Below are positions 27,395 to 37,067 of a stretch of DNA of 64,000 nt, piece by piece. The DNA comes from Aquitalea sp. LB_tupeE (GTDB lineage Bacteria > Pseudomonadota > Gammaproteobacteria > Burkholderiales > Chromobacteriaceae), in contig NZ_JACAXB010000020.1 of assembly GCF_013391415.1 (NCBI RefSeq), forward strand, positions 1 to 64,000, read 5' to 3'. The position numbers and the translations under genes are program-made. The notes below the pieces were generated by a model. It was not told the DNA's origin and searched no databases. It was given only the letters and a program-made list of their open reading frames with translations. The number at the start of each line of letters is the position of its first letter. The first letter of the stretch is position 1.

Positions 27395-29053
27395 ATGTAC
27401 CGTTATGATGAAGTCGACCATCGCATTGTGCGCGAGCGAGTCGAGCAATTTCGCGATCAGACCCAGCGCTTTCTGAGCGGCGCACTGACCGAAGACGAAT
27501 TCCGCCCACTGCGCCTGATGAATGGTTTGTATGTGCAGCGCCATGCGCCCATGCTGCGCGTAGCCATTCCCTATGGTCACCTGTCCAGCCGTCAATTGCG
27601 CAAGCTGGCGCACATTGCCCGCACCTACGACAAGAATTACGCACACTTCACCACGCGTCAGAACATCCAGTTCAACTGGCCGGAACTGGCGCGCGTGCCG
27701 GATATCCTGGCAGAGCTGGCAGAGGTGGAAATGCATGCCATCCAGACTTCGGGCAACTGCGTGCGCAATACCACCACCGATGCCTTCGCCGGCGTCGCCC
27801 AGGACGAATTGCTTGATCCGCGTGCCTACTGCGAAATCATCCGCCAGTGGAGCACCCTGCATCCCGAGTTCGCCTTCCTGCCGCGCAAGTTCAAGATTGC
27901 CGTATCCGGTAGCCTGGAAGACCGTGCTGCAACGCAAGTGCACGACATCGGCCTGCATGTGGTGCGTAATGAGGCTGGTGAAGTCGGCTTCAAGGTGATT
28001 GTCGGTGGTGGTCTGGGACGTACCCCCATTGTTGGTGAAGTGGTGAAGGAATTCCTACCTACCCGTCATCTGCTGACCTATCTGGATGCAGTGCTGCGCG
28101 TCTATAACCGTTTTGGTCGTCGTGACAACAAGTACAAGGCGCGGATCAAGATTCTGGTCAAAGCCATGACCGTTGCCGGTTTTGCTGCCAAGGTTGAAGA
28201 CGAATGGCTGCATCTGAAAGATGGCCCATCCACCCTGCGCGATGTGGATGTCGCCCATTACGCCAGTTACTTCACCGATCCGGCCTATGACGTACTGCCG
28301 TCCAATCCGGCGGAGCTGACAGAAAAACTGGCTGCAGAACCTGCATTTGCCCGCTGGCTGGAGCGTAATACCCGTCCTCACAAGCAGGCTGGTTATCGTT
28401 CTGTCGTGCTGTCATTGAAAAAGACCGGCGTACCACCGGGGGATATCACGGCAGACCAGATGGACGCCGCTGCCGACTGGGCAGACCGCTTTGGATATGG
28501 CGAACTTCGTGTTGCGCATGAGCAGAACCTGATCTTGCCGGATGTCCGTGAGCGCGACTTGTATGAAGTATGGCAACTGGCCAAGAGCCAAGGTTTTGCC
28601 ACGCCGAATGTCGGCTTGCTGACCGACATCATCTGCTGCCCGGGCGGCGATTTCTGCAGCCTAGCCAACGCGCGCTCCATTCCTGTTGCCGAAGCTATCC
28701 AGACTCGCTTTGATGATCTGGACTACTTGTTCGACCTTGGCGAGATTGACTGCAATTTTTCCGGCTGCATGAATGCTTGCGGTCACCACCATATCGGCAA
28801 CATCGGCATTCTGGGTGTGGATAAGAATGGCGAGGAGTGGTACCAGATCACTCTGGGTGGCAGCCAGGGGAGTCATACCACCATTGGCAAAGTGATCGGT
28901 CCCTCCTTCGCCCAGGCTGATGTGCCCCTGGCTTTTGAAAAAATCATGACGGTCTATCTGGAGCAGCGCACAAACGGAGAGCGCTTTATTGAAACCGTAC
29001 GCCGTATCGGCCTCGACCCCTTCAAGGAGCGCGTGTATGCGAAGCATCATTAA
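27395..29053 (+). CDS. cysI: Sulfite reductase hemoprotein
   Basis: Six-electron reduction of sulfite to sulfide, 552 residues. Siroheme and [4Fe-4S] ligands are Cys415-x5-Cys421 (CPGGDFC) and Cys458-x3-Cys462 (CMNAC). Two repeated sulfite/nitrite reductase ferredoxin-like halves are visible (YAHFTTRQNIQFNW in the first, LTDIICCPGG in the second). No flavoprotein gene cysJ follows, so electrons probably come from another donor, as in other beta-proteobacteria. Confidence 0.95.
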   Translation: MYRYDEVDHRIVRERVEQFRDQTQRFLSGALTEDEFRPLRLMNGLYVQRHAPMLRVAIPYGHLSSRQLRKLAHIARTYDKNYAHFTTRQNIQFNWPELARVPDILAELAEVEMHAIQTSGNCVRNTTTDAFAGVAQDELLDPRAYCEIIRQWSTLHPEFAFLPRKFKIAVSGSLEDRAATQVHDIGLHVVRNEAGEVGFKVIVGGGLGRTPIVGEVVKEFLPTRHLLTYLDAVLRVYNRFGRRDNKYKARIKILVKAMTVAGFAAKVEDEWLHLKDGPSTLRDVDVAHYASYFTDPAYDVLPSNPAELTEKLAAEPAFARWLERNTRPHKQAGYRSVVLSLKKTGVPPGDITADQMDAAADWADRFGYGELRVAHEQNLILPDVRERDLYEVWQLAKSQGFATPNVGLLTDIICCPGGDFCSLANARSIPVAEAIQTRFDDLDYLFDLGEIDCNFSGCMNACGHHHIGNIGILGVDKNGEEWYQITLGGSQGSHTTIGKVIGPSFAQADVPLAFEKIMTVYLEQRTNGERFIETVRRIGLDPFKERVYAKHH

Positions 29054-29549
29054 AGACGGACAAGTTACGCAGGACAGCTGGCAGGTATTGCGAGCCGATG
29101 CACAAGGCCAATACCCGCAAGTGGCTGCCGATGTCGATGTGATTGTTCCGCTTGGACTGTGGCTGGCAGACAAGGCAGCTTGGCAGAACCGCCTTGGCAA
29201 AACTGCAGTTTGGCTGGCTCCGGACGACGATCCGGCCTTGCTGGCTGCCGATTTGTCCAGCTTGCCTCTGGTGGCGGTCGATTTCCCGGCCTTCACTGAT
29301 GGTCGCGGTTACAGTCTTGGTCGCTTGTTGCGGGAGCGCTACAGCTATGCCGGTGAGCTAAGAGCCCTCGGCGACGTATGGGTGGATTTGCTGCATTATC
29401 TGTGGCAAGTAGGCTTCAATGCCTTCGAAATCAAGGATGGCAAGGATACTGATACTGCGCTGGCCGGATATGACACCTTCACGGAACGTTACCAATCGAC
29501 ACAGCGGGAACCTGTTCCGCTGTTTCGTCGGCGTGTAACATCTCAGTGA
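29037..29549 (+). CDS. DUF934 protein of the cys operon
   Basis: Protein of 170 residues whose start overlaps the end of cysI by 17 bases, with GGAG inside the cysI coding sequence. The motif AVDFPAFTDGRGYSLGRLLRERY is the DUF934 signature, and a YSYAGELRALGDV segment follows. DUF934 genes are almost always next to cysI in organisms without cysJ, so a role in electron delivery or enzyme assembly for sulfite reductase has been suggested, but the function is not established. Confidence 0.9.
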   Translation: MRSIIKDGQVTQDSWQVLRADAQGQYPQVAADVDVIVPLGLWLADKAAWQNRLGKTAVWLAPDDDPALLAADLSSLPLVAVDFPAFTDGRGYSLGRLLRERYSYAGELRALGDVWVDLLHYLWQVGFNAFEIKDGKDTDTALAGYDTFTERYQSTQREPVPLFRRRVTSQ

Positions 29550-29641
29550 TAGTGTCGTGCGAATGATACAAAAAGCCCGACTTGTTGCTGATTTATGATG
29601 CTTTTCTGCAACAACTTCGTGGCTTTTGCCGTCGTGCTGTG

Positions 29642-29670
29642 TTGACACCGGATTGACGCATTTCTATAGT
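29642..29670 (+). promoter_or_regulatory. Sigma-70 promoter of the OmpA-like gene
   Basis: TTGACA (29642-29647) and TATAGT (29665-29670) with 17-base spacing, nearly consensus as expected for an abundant outer membrane protein. It gives a leader of about 110 bases. Confidence 0.8.
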
Positions 29671-29787
29671 GCCCGTTAACTGCATAAACACAGTTTGGCG
29701 CTTACCCTGTTGTTTGCAGTAGAATTGTCCGCGTGGTGTTTGCGTCAACCGCATCAATACCGATTCATAGATAAAAGAGGGAATAAT

Positions 29788-30465
29788 ATGACTAAACAGC
29801 TGAAACTGAGCGCCTTGGTTGCTGCTCTGCTGGTTTCCGCTAGCGCGTTCGCAGCTAAGCCGGGCTACACCGTTGATCAATCCACCGATGCCGTTTCCCG
29901 TAACAACTACGGCGAATGCTGGCATACCGCTTACTTCGACAAGGCTAAAGATGGTCTGGTTGAGTGTGGTGATCGCGAAGCTGCCAAGCCGGTTGCTCCG
30001 GTAGCTGAAGCTCCGAAGGCTGCTCCGGTTTCCGTGAAGGAACATGTAACCCTGTCCGCCAAGGTACTGTTCAACTTCGACAAGGCTACCCTGCGTCCGG
30101 ATGCCAAGAGCGAACTGGATCCGTTGGTTGCCAAGCTGAAGGCCCACGCTGGCGAAGGTCATCTGAACGGTGTTGAAATCGACGGTTACACTGACTTCAT
30201 GGGTTCCGACAAGCTGAACAACGCTCTGTCCCAGAAGCGTGCTGATGCTGTTAAGGCTTACTTCGTTGACGCTGGTGTTCCGGCTGAGAAGGTTACTGCC
30301 GTAGGCAAAGGCAAGGCTGATGCCAAGATGACCGACGAGTGCAAGGCCAAGTTCCCGAAATATGCCAAGAACAAGAAGCAAAATGCTGAAATCAAGGCAT
30401 GCATCGAGCCGGATCGTCGTGTTGATGTAGTTATCGACGCCGTTAAGGTTACCACCCAGCAGTAA
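29788..30465 (+). CDS. OmpA-family outer membrane protein (RmpM-like)
   Basis: Precursor of 226 residues with signal peptide (cleavage after SAFA). A short N-terminal part has a disulfide-capable pair (GECW and VECGD), followed by an Ala/Pro/Glu-rich linker. The OmpA C-terminal peptidoglycan-binding domain starts near residue 87 (VLFNFDKATLRPDAKSELD, GYTDFMGSDKLNNALSQKRA, with the diaminopimelate-binding Asp and Arg). No eight-strand barrel is present. This matches neisserial RmpM/class 4 protein, which ties outer membrane porins to the cell wall. Biased codon use suggests high expression. Confidence 0.92.
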   Translation: MTKQLKLSALVAALLVSASAFAAKPGYTVDQSTDAVSRNNYGECWHTAYFDKAKDGLVECGDREAAKPVAPVAEAPKAAPVSVKEHVTLSAKVLFNFDKATLRPDAKSELDPLVAKLKAHAGEGHLNGVEIDGYTDFMGSDKLNNALSQKRADAVKAYFVDAGVPAEKVTAVGKGKADAKMTDECKAKFPKYAKNKKQNAEIKACIEPDRRVDVVIDAVKVTTQQ

Positions 30466-30481
30466 GCTGCTTTGGTAAACC

Positions 30482-30513
30482 CCGAAAAGCCCCACAAACG
30501 TGGGGCTTTTTTG
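30482..30513 (+). terminator. Terminator of the OmpA-like gene
   Basis: AAAAGCCCCAC with GTGGGGCTTTTTT around a 4-base loop. Confidence 0.93.
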
Positions 30514-30595
30514 TTTTATCACTTCTGATTGGATGGCTGGACGCTACCGCTTGCCGGCAGCTACAATCATAAGTTTTCAGGATGCTAGGCGTCAG

Positions 30596-31531
30596 ATGCA
30601 GGTATTTCTAGGAGATCCACGACGTTTCGGGCTCGCTGGCTGTGCATTGACCATTGGAAACTTTGATGGCGTGCATCTTGGCCATCAGCACATGCTGCGG
30701 CGTCTCAAGGATGAGGCCACTGCGCGCTCCTTGCCCACAGCCTTGCTGACATTCGAGCCCCATCCTCGAGAGTTCTTTACCCGAAGTAATCCTCCTGCCC
30801 GCTTATCCACCTTGCGCGATAAGCTGAATGTCTTGCAAGCCTCCGGTCTGCTGGATTATGTGTTTGTCTTTCGCTTCAACCAGCGTTTTGCAAGCATGAG
30901 TGCGCAGGATTTTATCCAGGATGTTCTGGTTCGGGATCTGAAAACACGCTATCTGCTAATCGGCGATGATTTTCAGTTTGGTGCTGCGCGCCAAGGCAAT
31001 TTTCAACTGCTATCGGCCTGTCCGCATTTTGTGACGGAAGCGATGCCATCGGTTTTGGTACAGGGAGAACGCGCTTCCAGTACGTTGGTGCGCGAACGGC
31101 TGGCTGTGGGAGACCTGGATGCAGCCAATGCATTGCTCGGGCGTCGCTACCAGATTTCCGGCAAAGTCATGCATGGTCAGAAGCTGGGACGTACCATCGG
31201 TTTTCCCACGGTTAATGTACATTTGCCTCATCTGAAACCGGCTTTGCAAGGTGTGTTTGTGGTAGAAGTAGATACCCCGTTCGGACGCAAGGGCGGGGTG
31301 GCCAGTCTGGGTCTCAACCCCACGGTCAGCAGTAGCAGTGATTACAAGTTGGAAGCACACCTGTTTGATTTTGCTGGCGATCTTTACGGCCAGCGCGTCA
31401 CGGTGCATTTCCTGAAAAAGTTGCGCGACGAAGAGCGCTACGACAATTTGCCGGCATTGGTGGCGCAGATAGAACGAGACGCTGCCAGTGCCCATACTTA
31501 TTTGACCAGTTTGCAGCGAGAGCAGGCATGA
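30596..31531 (+). CDS. ribF: Bifunctional riboflavin kinase/FAD synthetase
   Basis: Phosphorylates riboflavin to FMN and adenylylates it to FAD. The protein has 311 residues. The N-terminal nucleotidyltransferase has [14 protein letters not shown], with the [10 protein letters not shown] segment after it. The C-terminal kinase has [10 protein letters not shown] and the metal-binding LGLNPTV region. The start at 30596 ([10 protein letters not shown]) is typical; a longer frame begins inside the preceding terminator. Its stop overlaps the ileS start by four bases (ATGA). Confidence 0.95.
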   Translation: MQVFLGDPRRFGLAGCALTIGNFDGVHLGHQHMLRRLKDEATARSLPTALLTFEPHPREFFTRSNPPARLSTLRDKLNVLQASGLLDYVFVFRFNQRFASMSAQDFIQDVLVRDLKTRYLLIGDDFQFGAARQGNFQLLSACPHFVTEAMPSVLVQGERASSTLVRERLAVGDLDAANALLGRRYQISGKVMHGQKLGRTIGFPTVNVHLPHLKPALQGVFVVEVDTPFGRKGGVASLGLNPTVSSSSDYKLEAHLFDFAGDLYGQRVTVHFLKKLRDEERYDNLPALVAQIERDAASAHTYLTSLQREQA

Positions 31532-34314
31532 GCATCGATTACCGTAAAACCGTCAACCTGCTGGATACCCCGTTCGCCATGCGAGGGGATCTGGCCAAAC
31601 GCGAACCTGCCTGGGTCAAGCGTTGGCAGGAACAGAAGCGCTATGACAAAGTGCGTAAATTGTCTGCCGGTCGCCCTAAATTCATTCTGCATGACGGCCC
31701 GCCGTATGCCAATGGCGACATTCATATCGGCCATGCGGTCAATAAGGTGCTGAAGGACATCATCGTCCGCTCCAAAACACTGGCAGGTTTCGATGCCCCC
31801 TATGTGCCGGGCTGGGATTGCCATGGTTTGCCGATCGAATTGATGGTGGAGAAACTGCACGGTAAATCCATCCCCGCTGCCAAGTTCCGCGAGCTGTGCC
31901 GTGAGTATGCCAAGGAGCAAATCTCCCGTCAGAAGAAGGACTTCATTCGCCTGGGCGTACTGGGCGATTGGGACAATCCCTACCTGACCATGGACTTCAA
32001 GACTGAAGCGGACATCGTCCGTACCCTGGGTACGATTTACAGCAACGGTTATCTGTTCAAGGGCGAAAAGCCCGTGCACTGGTGCATTGAGTGCGGTTCT
32101 GCACTGGCCGAGGCCGAGGTTGAGTACGAAGACAAGAACTCCCCTGCCATCGACGTTGGTTTCCGTGTGCAGGATCTGAACAAGCTGGCTGCCGCATTCG
32201 GTCTGAGCGCCGAACAGGTTGCAGGTGCCATGGCTGTCATCTGGACAACCACGCCGTGGACACTGCCGGCCAACCAGGCTGTTGCGGTCAGTGCTGCGCT
32301 GACCTACCAGTTGATCGATACGCCGAAAGGCAAGTTGATTCTGGTCAAGGAGCTGGCCGAGTCGGCGCTGCAACGCTATGGTTTTGCTGATGTCAAGGTG
32401 CTGGCAGAAACCACAGGCGACAAGCTGGAGTTGTTGCAACTGCAACATCCCTTCTATGGCCGCAGCGTACCCGTCATTTGCGGGGACCACGTTACGACCG
32501 ATGCAGGTACCGGTCTGGTGCATACCGCACCGGCTCACGGTCTGGAAGACTTCCAGGTTGGCCAGCAATACGGTCTACCCATCGACAACCCGGTGGCCGA
32601 TGATGGCCGCTACAAGTCCACGACCGAGTTGTTTGCCGGCCTGTCGGTATGGGAAGCCAATCCCAAAGTCATCGAAACGCTGGAACAGCATGGCACCCTG
32701 ATTCATCAGGCCCGCTTGCTGCATAGCTACCCGCATTGCTGGCGTCACAAAACGCCCATCATTTTCCGCGCGACTGCCCAATGGTTCATTGGCATGGACA
32801 AGCAGGGCAAGGATGGTGTTGCCCTGCGTGAGCGAGCCAAGAGCGCAGTAGATGCAACCGAATTCTTCCCTGCATGGGGACGTGCGCGTCTGGAGGCCAT
32901 GATTGGCAACCGTCCGGACTGGTGCGTATCGCGCCAGCGCAACTGGGGCGTGCCGATGACCTTCTTCGTGCACAAGGAAACCGGCGAACTGCATCCGCGC
33001 TCGTTGGCCTTGCTGGAAGAAGTGGCGCTGCGCATCGAACAGCAGGGCATCGAAGCCTGGTTCAGCCTGGATGCACAGGAGCTGCTGGGTAGCGAAGCCG
33101 CCGAGTATCGCAAGTTGTCCGATACCCTGGACGTATGGTTCGACTCCGGTTCCACCCACTTTGCCGTGCTCAAGCAGCGTCCGGAACTGGCTTGGCCAGC
33201 CGACCTGTATCTGGAAGGTAGTGACCAGCATCGCGGCTGGTTCCAGTCCTCCTTGCTGACCGGTTGTGCCACCATTGGTCGTGCGCCGTACAAGCAATTG
33301 CTGACCCACGGTTTCGTGGTGGATGGCAAGGGTCTGAAGATGTCCAAGTCCAAGGGCAATGTGGTGGCTCCACAGAAGGTGAACGACAGTCTGGGCGCTG
33401 ACATCCTGCGTCTGTGGGTGGCTTCCACCGATTATTCCGGCGAGCTGGCGATTTCTGATGAAATCCTCAAGCGAGTGACTGAAAGCTACCGCCGCCTGCG
33501 TAATACCCTGCGCTTCTTGCTGGCTAATCTGTCGGATTTTGATCCGTTGGAAAATGCCGTGCCGTTTGGTGAAATGCTGGAGCTGGATCAATACGCCCTG
33601 TTGATGGCGCGTCAGGTTCAGGAAAAAGTGGCGGGCGAGCTATACACCCGCTATGCCTTCCACCATGCCATGCAGGAAGTAGTGAATTATTGCTCGGAAG
33701 ACCTGGGTGCTTTCTATCTGGATATCATCAAGGACCGTCTGTACACCACCAAGGCAGACAGTCATGCGCGCCGCAGCGCCCAGACCGCACTCTATCATCT
33801 CAGCCGCAGCTTGCTGCTGCTGATTGCGCCGGTATTGTGTTTCACTGCGGATGAAGCTTGGGAAGTCCTTACTAAGAGCGAAGAAGAATCTACTCTTTAT
33901 CATACTTGGCATGAGTTCCCGGCCCTCACCGCAGCCAGCGAGCAAGCCTTGCAGCAGAAGTGGGAGGCTATTCGCAGCCTGCGCGCCCAGGTCAACAAGC
34001 AGATTGAAGAACTGCGTAGTGCCGACCAGCTGGGCTCCTCTCTACAGGCTGAGCTGGATATCGAGGCCGCCGGCGACTTGTACCAGCAACTGGCCAGCCT
34101 GGGTGACGATCTCAAGTTCGTGCTCATCGTCTCGGCAGCACGCGTTCGTGAAGCTCAGGAGACCCGTATCACTGTAACCCCTTCGGCGCATCAGAAATGT
34201 GATCGCTGCTGGCACTATCGAGCTGATGTGGGGTCTCATGCCGGTCATGGCGCAGTATGTGGACGCTGCGTCGATAATATCGATGGCAAGGGTGAAGTCA
34301 GAGCGCACGCCTGA
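31528..34314 (+). CDS. ileS: Isoleucyl-tRNA synthetase
   Basis: Class I aminoacyl-tRNA synthetase of 928 residues. HIGH motif in [16 protein letters not shown] near residue 60, editing domain around [17 protein letters not shown] motif in [12 protein letters not shown] near residue 605, and a C-terminal zinc finger CDRCWHY...CGRC. It lies between ribF and lspA, the conserved order in beta- and gamma-proteobacteria, with translational coupling to ribF. Confidence 0.98.
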   Translation: MSIDYRKTVNLLDTPFAMRGDLAKREPAWVKRWQEQKRYDKVRKLSAGRPKFILHDGPPYANGDIHIGHAVNKVLKDIIVRSKTLAGFDAPYVPGWDCHGLPIELMVEKLHGKSIPAAKFRELCREYAKEQISRQKKDFIRLGVLGDWDNPYLTMDFKTEADIVRTLGTIYSNGYLFKGEKPVHWCIECGSALAEAEVEYEDKNSPAIDVGFRVQDLNKLAAAFGLSAEQVAGAMAVIWTTTPWTLPANQAVAVSAALTYQLIDTPKGKLILVKELAESALQRYGFADVKVLAETTGDKLELLQLQHPFYGRSVPVICGDHVTTDAGTGLVHTAPAHGLEDFQVGQQYGLPIDNPVADDGRYKSTTELFAGLSVWEANPKVIETLEQHGTLIHQARLLHSYPHCWRHKTPIIFRATAQWFIGMDKQGKDGVALRERAKSAVDATEFFPAWGRARLEAMIGNRPDWCVSRQRNWGVPMTFFVHKETGELHPRSLALLEEVALRIEQQGIEAWFSLDAQELLGSEAAEYRKLSDTLDVWFDSGSTHFAVLKQRPELAWPADLYLEGSDQHRGWFQSSLLTGCATIGRAPYKQLLTHGFVVDGKGLKMSKSKGNVVAPQKVNDSLGADILRLWVASTDYSGELAISDEILKRVTESYRRLRNTLRFLLANLSDFDPLENAVPFGEMLELDQYALLMARQVQEKVAGELYTRYAFHHAMQEVVNYCSEDLGAFYLDIIKDRLYTTKADSHARRSAQTALYHLSRSLLLLIAPVLCFTADEAWEVLTKSEEESTLYHTWHEFPALTAASEQALQQKWEAIRSLRAQVNKQIEELRSADQLGSSLQAELDIEAAGDLYQQLASLGDDLKFVLIVSAARVREAQETRITVTPSAHQKCDRCWHYRADVGSHAGHGAVCGRCVDNIDGKGEVRAHA

Positions 34315-34327
34315 TTGATCCCTAGCT

Positions 34328-34350
34328 TCCCCCGGACTTGCTCCGGGGGA
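34328..34350 (+). terminator. Hairpin between ileS and lspA
   Basis: TCCCCCGGA/TCCGGGGGA, nine base pairs with a 5-base loop and no T-tract; more likely an mRNA-stabilising or attenuating stem than a full stop. Confidence 0.45.
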
Positions 34351-34373
34351 TAGACCGGTAAGGAAGTCATCAA

Positions 34374-34877
34374 ATGGAATCTGTCATGCAGGTGCCTCAA
34401 GCCAGAGTCTGGGGCAAATGGATAGGGCTGGCATTGCTGGTCATTATTCTGGACCAGCTTTCCAAGATTTATTTCAACACGCAGTACCAGTTTGGTGAAA
34501 TGCGGGATGTCATCCCCGGCTATTTCAGTTTCACCCTGATTTACAACCCGGGTGCCGCATTCAGTTTCCTGCGGGATGCAGGCGGTTGGCAAAAGTACTT
34601 GTTCACCCTGCTGGCGCTTGGTGTTTCTGCCTATCTGGGGTGGAACATCATCCGGGGCCGTTTCAGCAAGCTGATGAATATTGCCGCCAGTTTCATTATG
34701 GGCGGAGCCATCGGGAATGTGATTGACCGGCTGGCCTATGGCCATGTTGTCGATTTCATCCTGGTGCATTATCAGCACAGCTGGTATTACCCTGCTTTTA
34801 ACCTGGCAGACTCCTTCATTTGTGTCGGTGCTGTACTGATGGTGCTCGATAGTCTTAAGCAACCCAAAGTGCATTGA
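34374..34877 (+). CDS. lspA: Lipoprotein signal peptidase
   Basis: Inner membrane aspartyl protease (signal peptidase II) that cleaves prolipoproteins before the lipidated cysteine; BamC and the Ala-rich lipoprotein in this window would be clients. The protein has 167 residues and four transmembrane helices. Catalytic aspartates lie in GGAIGNVIDR and FNLADS, with YNPGAAFS between helices. The start at 34374 follows AAGGAA. Confidence 0.96.
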   Translation: MESVMQVPQARVWGKWIGLALLVIILDQLSKIYFNTQYQFGEMRDVIPGYFSFTLIYNPGAAFSFLRDAGGWQKYLFTLLALGVSAYLGWNIIRGRFSKLMNIAASFIMGGAIGNVIDRLAYGHVVDFILVHYQHSWYYPAFNLADSFICVGAVLMVLDSLKQPKVH

Positions 34878-34922
34878 ACCCTTTTTTGCCATCTGTGTGA
34901 TGGCGTTTTGCAAGGATTACAG

Positions 34923-35858
34923 ATGACGAAGACCATTATGCTGGCCAACCCGCGCGGGTTTTGTGCCGGAGTGGACCGGGCCATCGCCATCGTCGAGCGT
35001 GCGATCGAGAAGTTTGGCGCACCCATTTATGTAAGGCATGAAGTGGTGCACAACCGGTTTGTGGTGGAAAACCTGCGTGCGAAGGGTGCCATTTTCATCG
35101 AAGAACTGAAAGACGTTCCGGCGGGAAGCACACTGGTGTACTCCGCGCATGGTGTGCCGCTGGCTGTACGTGCCGAAGCCGAAGCGCTTGGCTTGCAAGT
35201 CTTTGATGCCACCTGTCCGCTGGTGACCAAGGTGCATGTCGAAGTGAAGCGCATGCACAAGGCCGCGATGGAAATCATCATGATTGGCCATGCCGGCCAT
35301 CCGGAAGTCGAAGGCACCATGGGCCAGGTCGATAGCGGCATGTACCTGGTGGAAAGTGTTGAGGATGTTGCCCGCCTTGAAGTGCGCAACCCCTCGGCTC
35401 TGTCCTATGTTAGTCAGACCACGCTTTCTGTCGATGAAACCCGCGACATTATTGCAGCACTCAAACAGCGCTTTCCTGCCATCACTAGTCCCAAAAAGGA
35501 CGATATCTGCTATGCCACGCAGAATCGCCAGGATGCGGTCAAGCTGCTGTCCGACCAGTGCGACATCATCGTGGTGGTTGGCTCCGCCAATAGCTCCAAC
35601 TCCAATCGTCTGAGAGAAGTTGCCGCGTTGCGGGGAGTGGACGCGTATATGGTGGACAATGCCTCTTTGCTTAAGCCAGAGTGGTTTGATGGCAAGCAGC
35701 GAGTTGGTGTCACTGCAGGAGCCAGCGCTCCGGAAGTGCTGGTCCAGGCAGTTATCGAGCAGATTCGCAGCTATGGTGCTGAAAGTGTTTCTGAACTCAG
35801 TGGAGTGGAAGAATCCACGGTTTTTGCCCTGCCTCCAGGCTTGCGAGACCCGCATTAG
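34923..35858 (+). CDS. ispH: 4-hydroxy-3-methylbut-2-enyl diphosphate reductase
   Basis: Last enzyme of the non-mevalonate isoprenoid pathway, making IPP and DMAPP; these feed the polyprenyl chain used by UbiA. The protein has 311 residues. Three conserved cysteines bind the iron-sulfur cluster: GFCAGV near residue 12, ATCPLV near residue 97 and the [10 protein letters not shown] motif near residue 200. It ends the ribF-ileS-lspA-ispH unit and is followed by a terminator. Confidence 0.97.
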   Translation: MTKTIMLANPRGFCAGVDRAIAIVERAIEKFGAPIYVRHEVVHNRFVVENLRAKGAIFIEELKDVPAGSTLVYSAHGVPLAVRAEAEALGLQVFDATCPLVTKVHVEVKRMHKAAMEIIMIGHAGHPEVEGTMGQVDSGMYLVESVEDVARLEVRNPSALSYVSQTTLSVDETRDIIAALKQRFPAITSPKKDDICYATQNRQDAVKLLSDQCDIIVVVGSANSSNSNRLREVAALRGVDAYMVDNASLLKPEWFDGKQRVGVTAGASAPEVLVQAVIEQIRSYGAESVSELSGVEESTVFALPPGLRDPH

Positions 35859-35875
35859 TTCAGATTCAACCTGAC

Positions 35876-35905
35876 AAAAAAGGCTCTGCATTGGCAGAGC
35901 CTTTT
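35876..35905. terminator. Bidirectional terminator between ispH and the IclR gene
   Basis: AAAAAGGCTCTGC with GCAGAGCCTTTTT around a 4-base loop; serves both converging genes. Confidence 0.92.
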
Positions 35906-35921
35906 TGTTTTTCGGCGGCAA

Positions 35922-36767
35922 TCAGCTGTGCTTTCCTGCTTTTCCGCCATACAAGTGGGTGATTTCTCCTGCAGCCCGCATCACCAGAGAACCCAGGTGA
36001 GTGATGCGCTCATCCGGAATACGCGATGCAGGTCCGGAAATCGAGATGGCAGCAAAGGCATTGCCTGATTCATCGTAAATGCAACTGGCAACACAGCGCA
36101 GGCCAACTGCATGTTCACCATCATCAAAGGCAAATCCCTGTTTATGGATTTGCACTATCTCTTCTTTCAATCGCGCCGGGCTTGTGATGGTGTTCCCGGT
36201 AAACTGAGGCAAGCCAGTCTTCTGCAGGATGCGCACAAGGTGTACTTCATCTTGTGCAGCAAGAAATGCCTTGCCTGCGCCAGATGCGTGCAATGGCAGG
36301 CGTCCTCCTATCGGGGCGAGCATCCGCATCAGCTCCCGGCATTGGACTTGTCCAACGACAACGCTTTGCCAGGCTTCCGTATCAAAAACAACCAGATTGC
36401 TGGTTTCCCCTGCGGCCTCCATGACTTGCCGCAAGATTGGCATTGCGAGCGTAGACAGGTCGCGGCTGCTCAGAAAACCGCTCCCGACAGTAAACGCGCG
36501 TACACCAATGCTCCACAGCCCAAGGTCCCCGGTCTGCTGAACGAAACCCATTTGTTGCATGGTGGTCAGCAAACGATGTGTCGTGGAGTTGGGCAATCCC
36601 ACTTGTATGGAAAGGTCGGTCAGCATGATGCCAGCAGGTGCTTCAGCAATGCGTTCCAGCAAAACCAGCCCCCGGGTTAGCGATTGTACTTGGCCAGTGC
36701 TGCTTGCCGTGCCATCGGTACGCTTACGTATATTGCCTCGGGCGGGAAGTGTATCGGCTTTGCTCAT
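35922..36767 (-). CDS. IclR-family regulator of the urate/glyoxylate genes
   Basis: Protein of 281 residues with a disordered N-terminus. A winged helix-turn-helix lies at about 28-90 (LTDLSIQVGLPNSTTHRLLTTMQQMGF) and an IclR effector domain follows (PLHASGAGKAFLA, GFAFDDGEHAVGLRCVA, AISISGPASRI). It is divergent from gcl and resembles AllR, the repressor of allantoin and glyoxylate genes in enteric bacteria, which responds to glyoxylate and allantoin. Two palindromes in the shared intergenic region are likely binding sites. A GAGGA box precedes the ATG. Confidence 0.85.
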   Translation of the reverse strand: MSKADTLPARGNIRKRTDGTASSTGQVQSLTRGLVLLERIAEAPAGIMLTDLSIQVGLPNSTTHRLLTTMQQMGFVQQTGDLGLWSIGVRAFTVGSGFLSSRDLSTLAMPILRQVMEAAGETSNLVVFDTEAWQSVVVGQVQCRELMRMLAPIGGRLPLHASGAGKAFLAAQDEVHLVRILQKTGLPQFTGNTITSPARLKEEIVQIHKQGFAFDDGEHAVGLRCVASCIYDESGNAFAAISISGPASRIPDERITHLGSLVMRAAGEITHLYGGKAGKHS

Positions 36768-36882
36768 AAATCCTCGTGCTGAGTGTGGATTGGGCGTTGT
36801 CGCAGCTGGATTTTACGCCTTAGGTACAGTTGAGTGTAATAACTGCCTGAGCATGAGCTTGTTAAATGCAGAATAATAAAAA

Positions 36883-36899
36883 ATGGTATGTTATTCCAT
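36883..36899. promoter_or_regulatory. IclR-type operator, distal
   Basis: ATGGTA-TGTTA-TTCCAT, an imperfect copy of the palindrome at 36957. The E. coli IclR site TGGAAATNATTTCCA has the same half-site TGGAA/TTCCA. Confidence 0.6.
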
Positions 36900-36956
36900 A
36901 GTTAAAAAAATACTAACTAACTGAATATAAATAATATTTTTTTAAAAATTATAAAA

Positions 36957-36973
36957 ATGGAAACTACTTCCAT
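36957..36973. promoter_or_regulatory. IclR-type operator, proximal
   Basis: Perfect inverted repeat ATGGAA-ACTAC-TTCCAT, 95 bases before the gcl start. It lies 74 bases (about seven turns) from the distal copy. Confidence 0.7.
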
Positions 36974-37067
36974 TTGCCATTGACTGAAAATTGTCGCGCG
37001 AGATAGTCTCCCAAGAAAATGGGCTGCAACCAGTGTGGTGAGGCCTGCTTAACTCAGGAGCTATCCA

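Larger units (their letters stand above)
36768..37067. other. Intergenic control region iclR-gcl
   Basis: Three hundred bases, AT-rich from 36865 to 36960, holding the divergent promoters and two IclR-type palindromes. Several AT-rich blocks could act as -10 boxes and none can be singled out. No small gene is evident. Confidence 0.6.
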
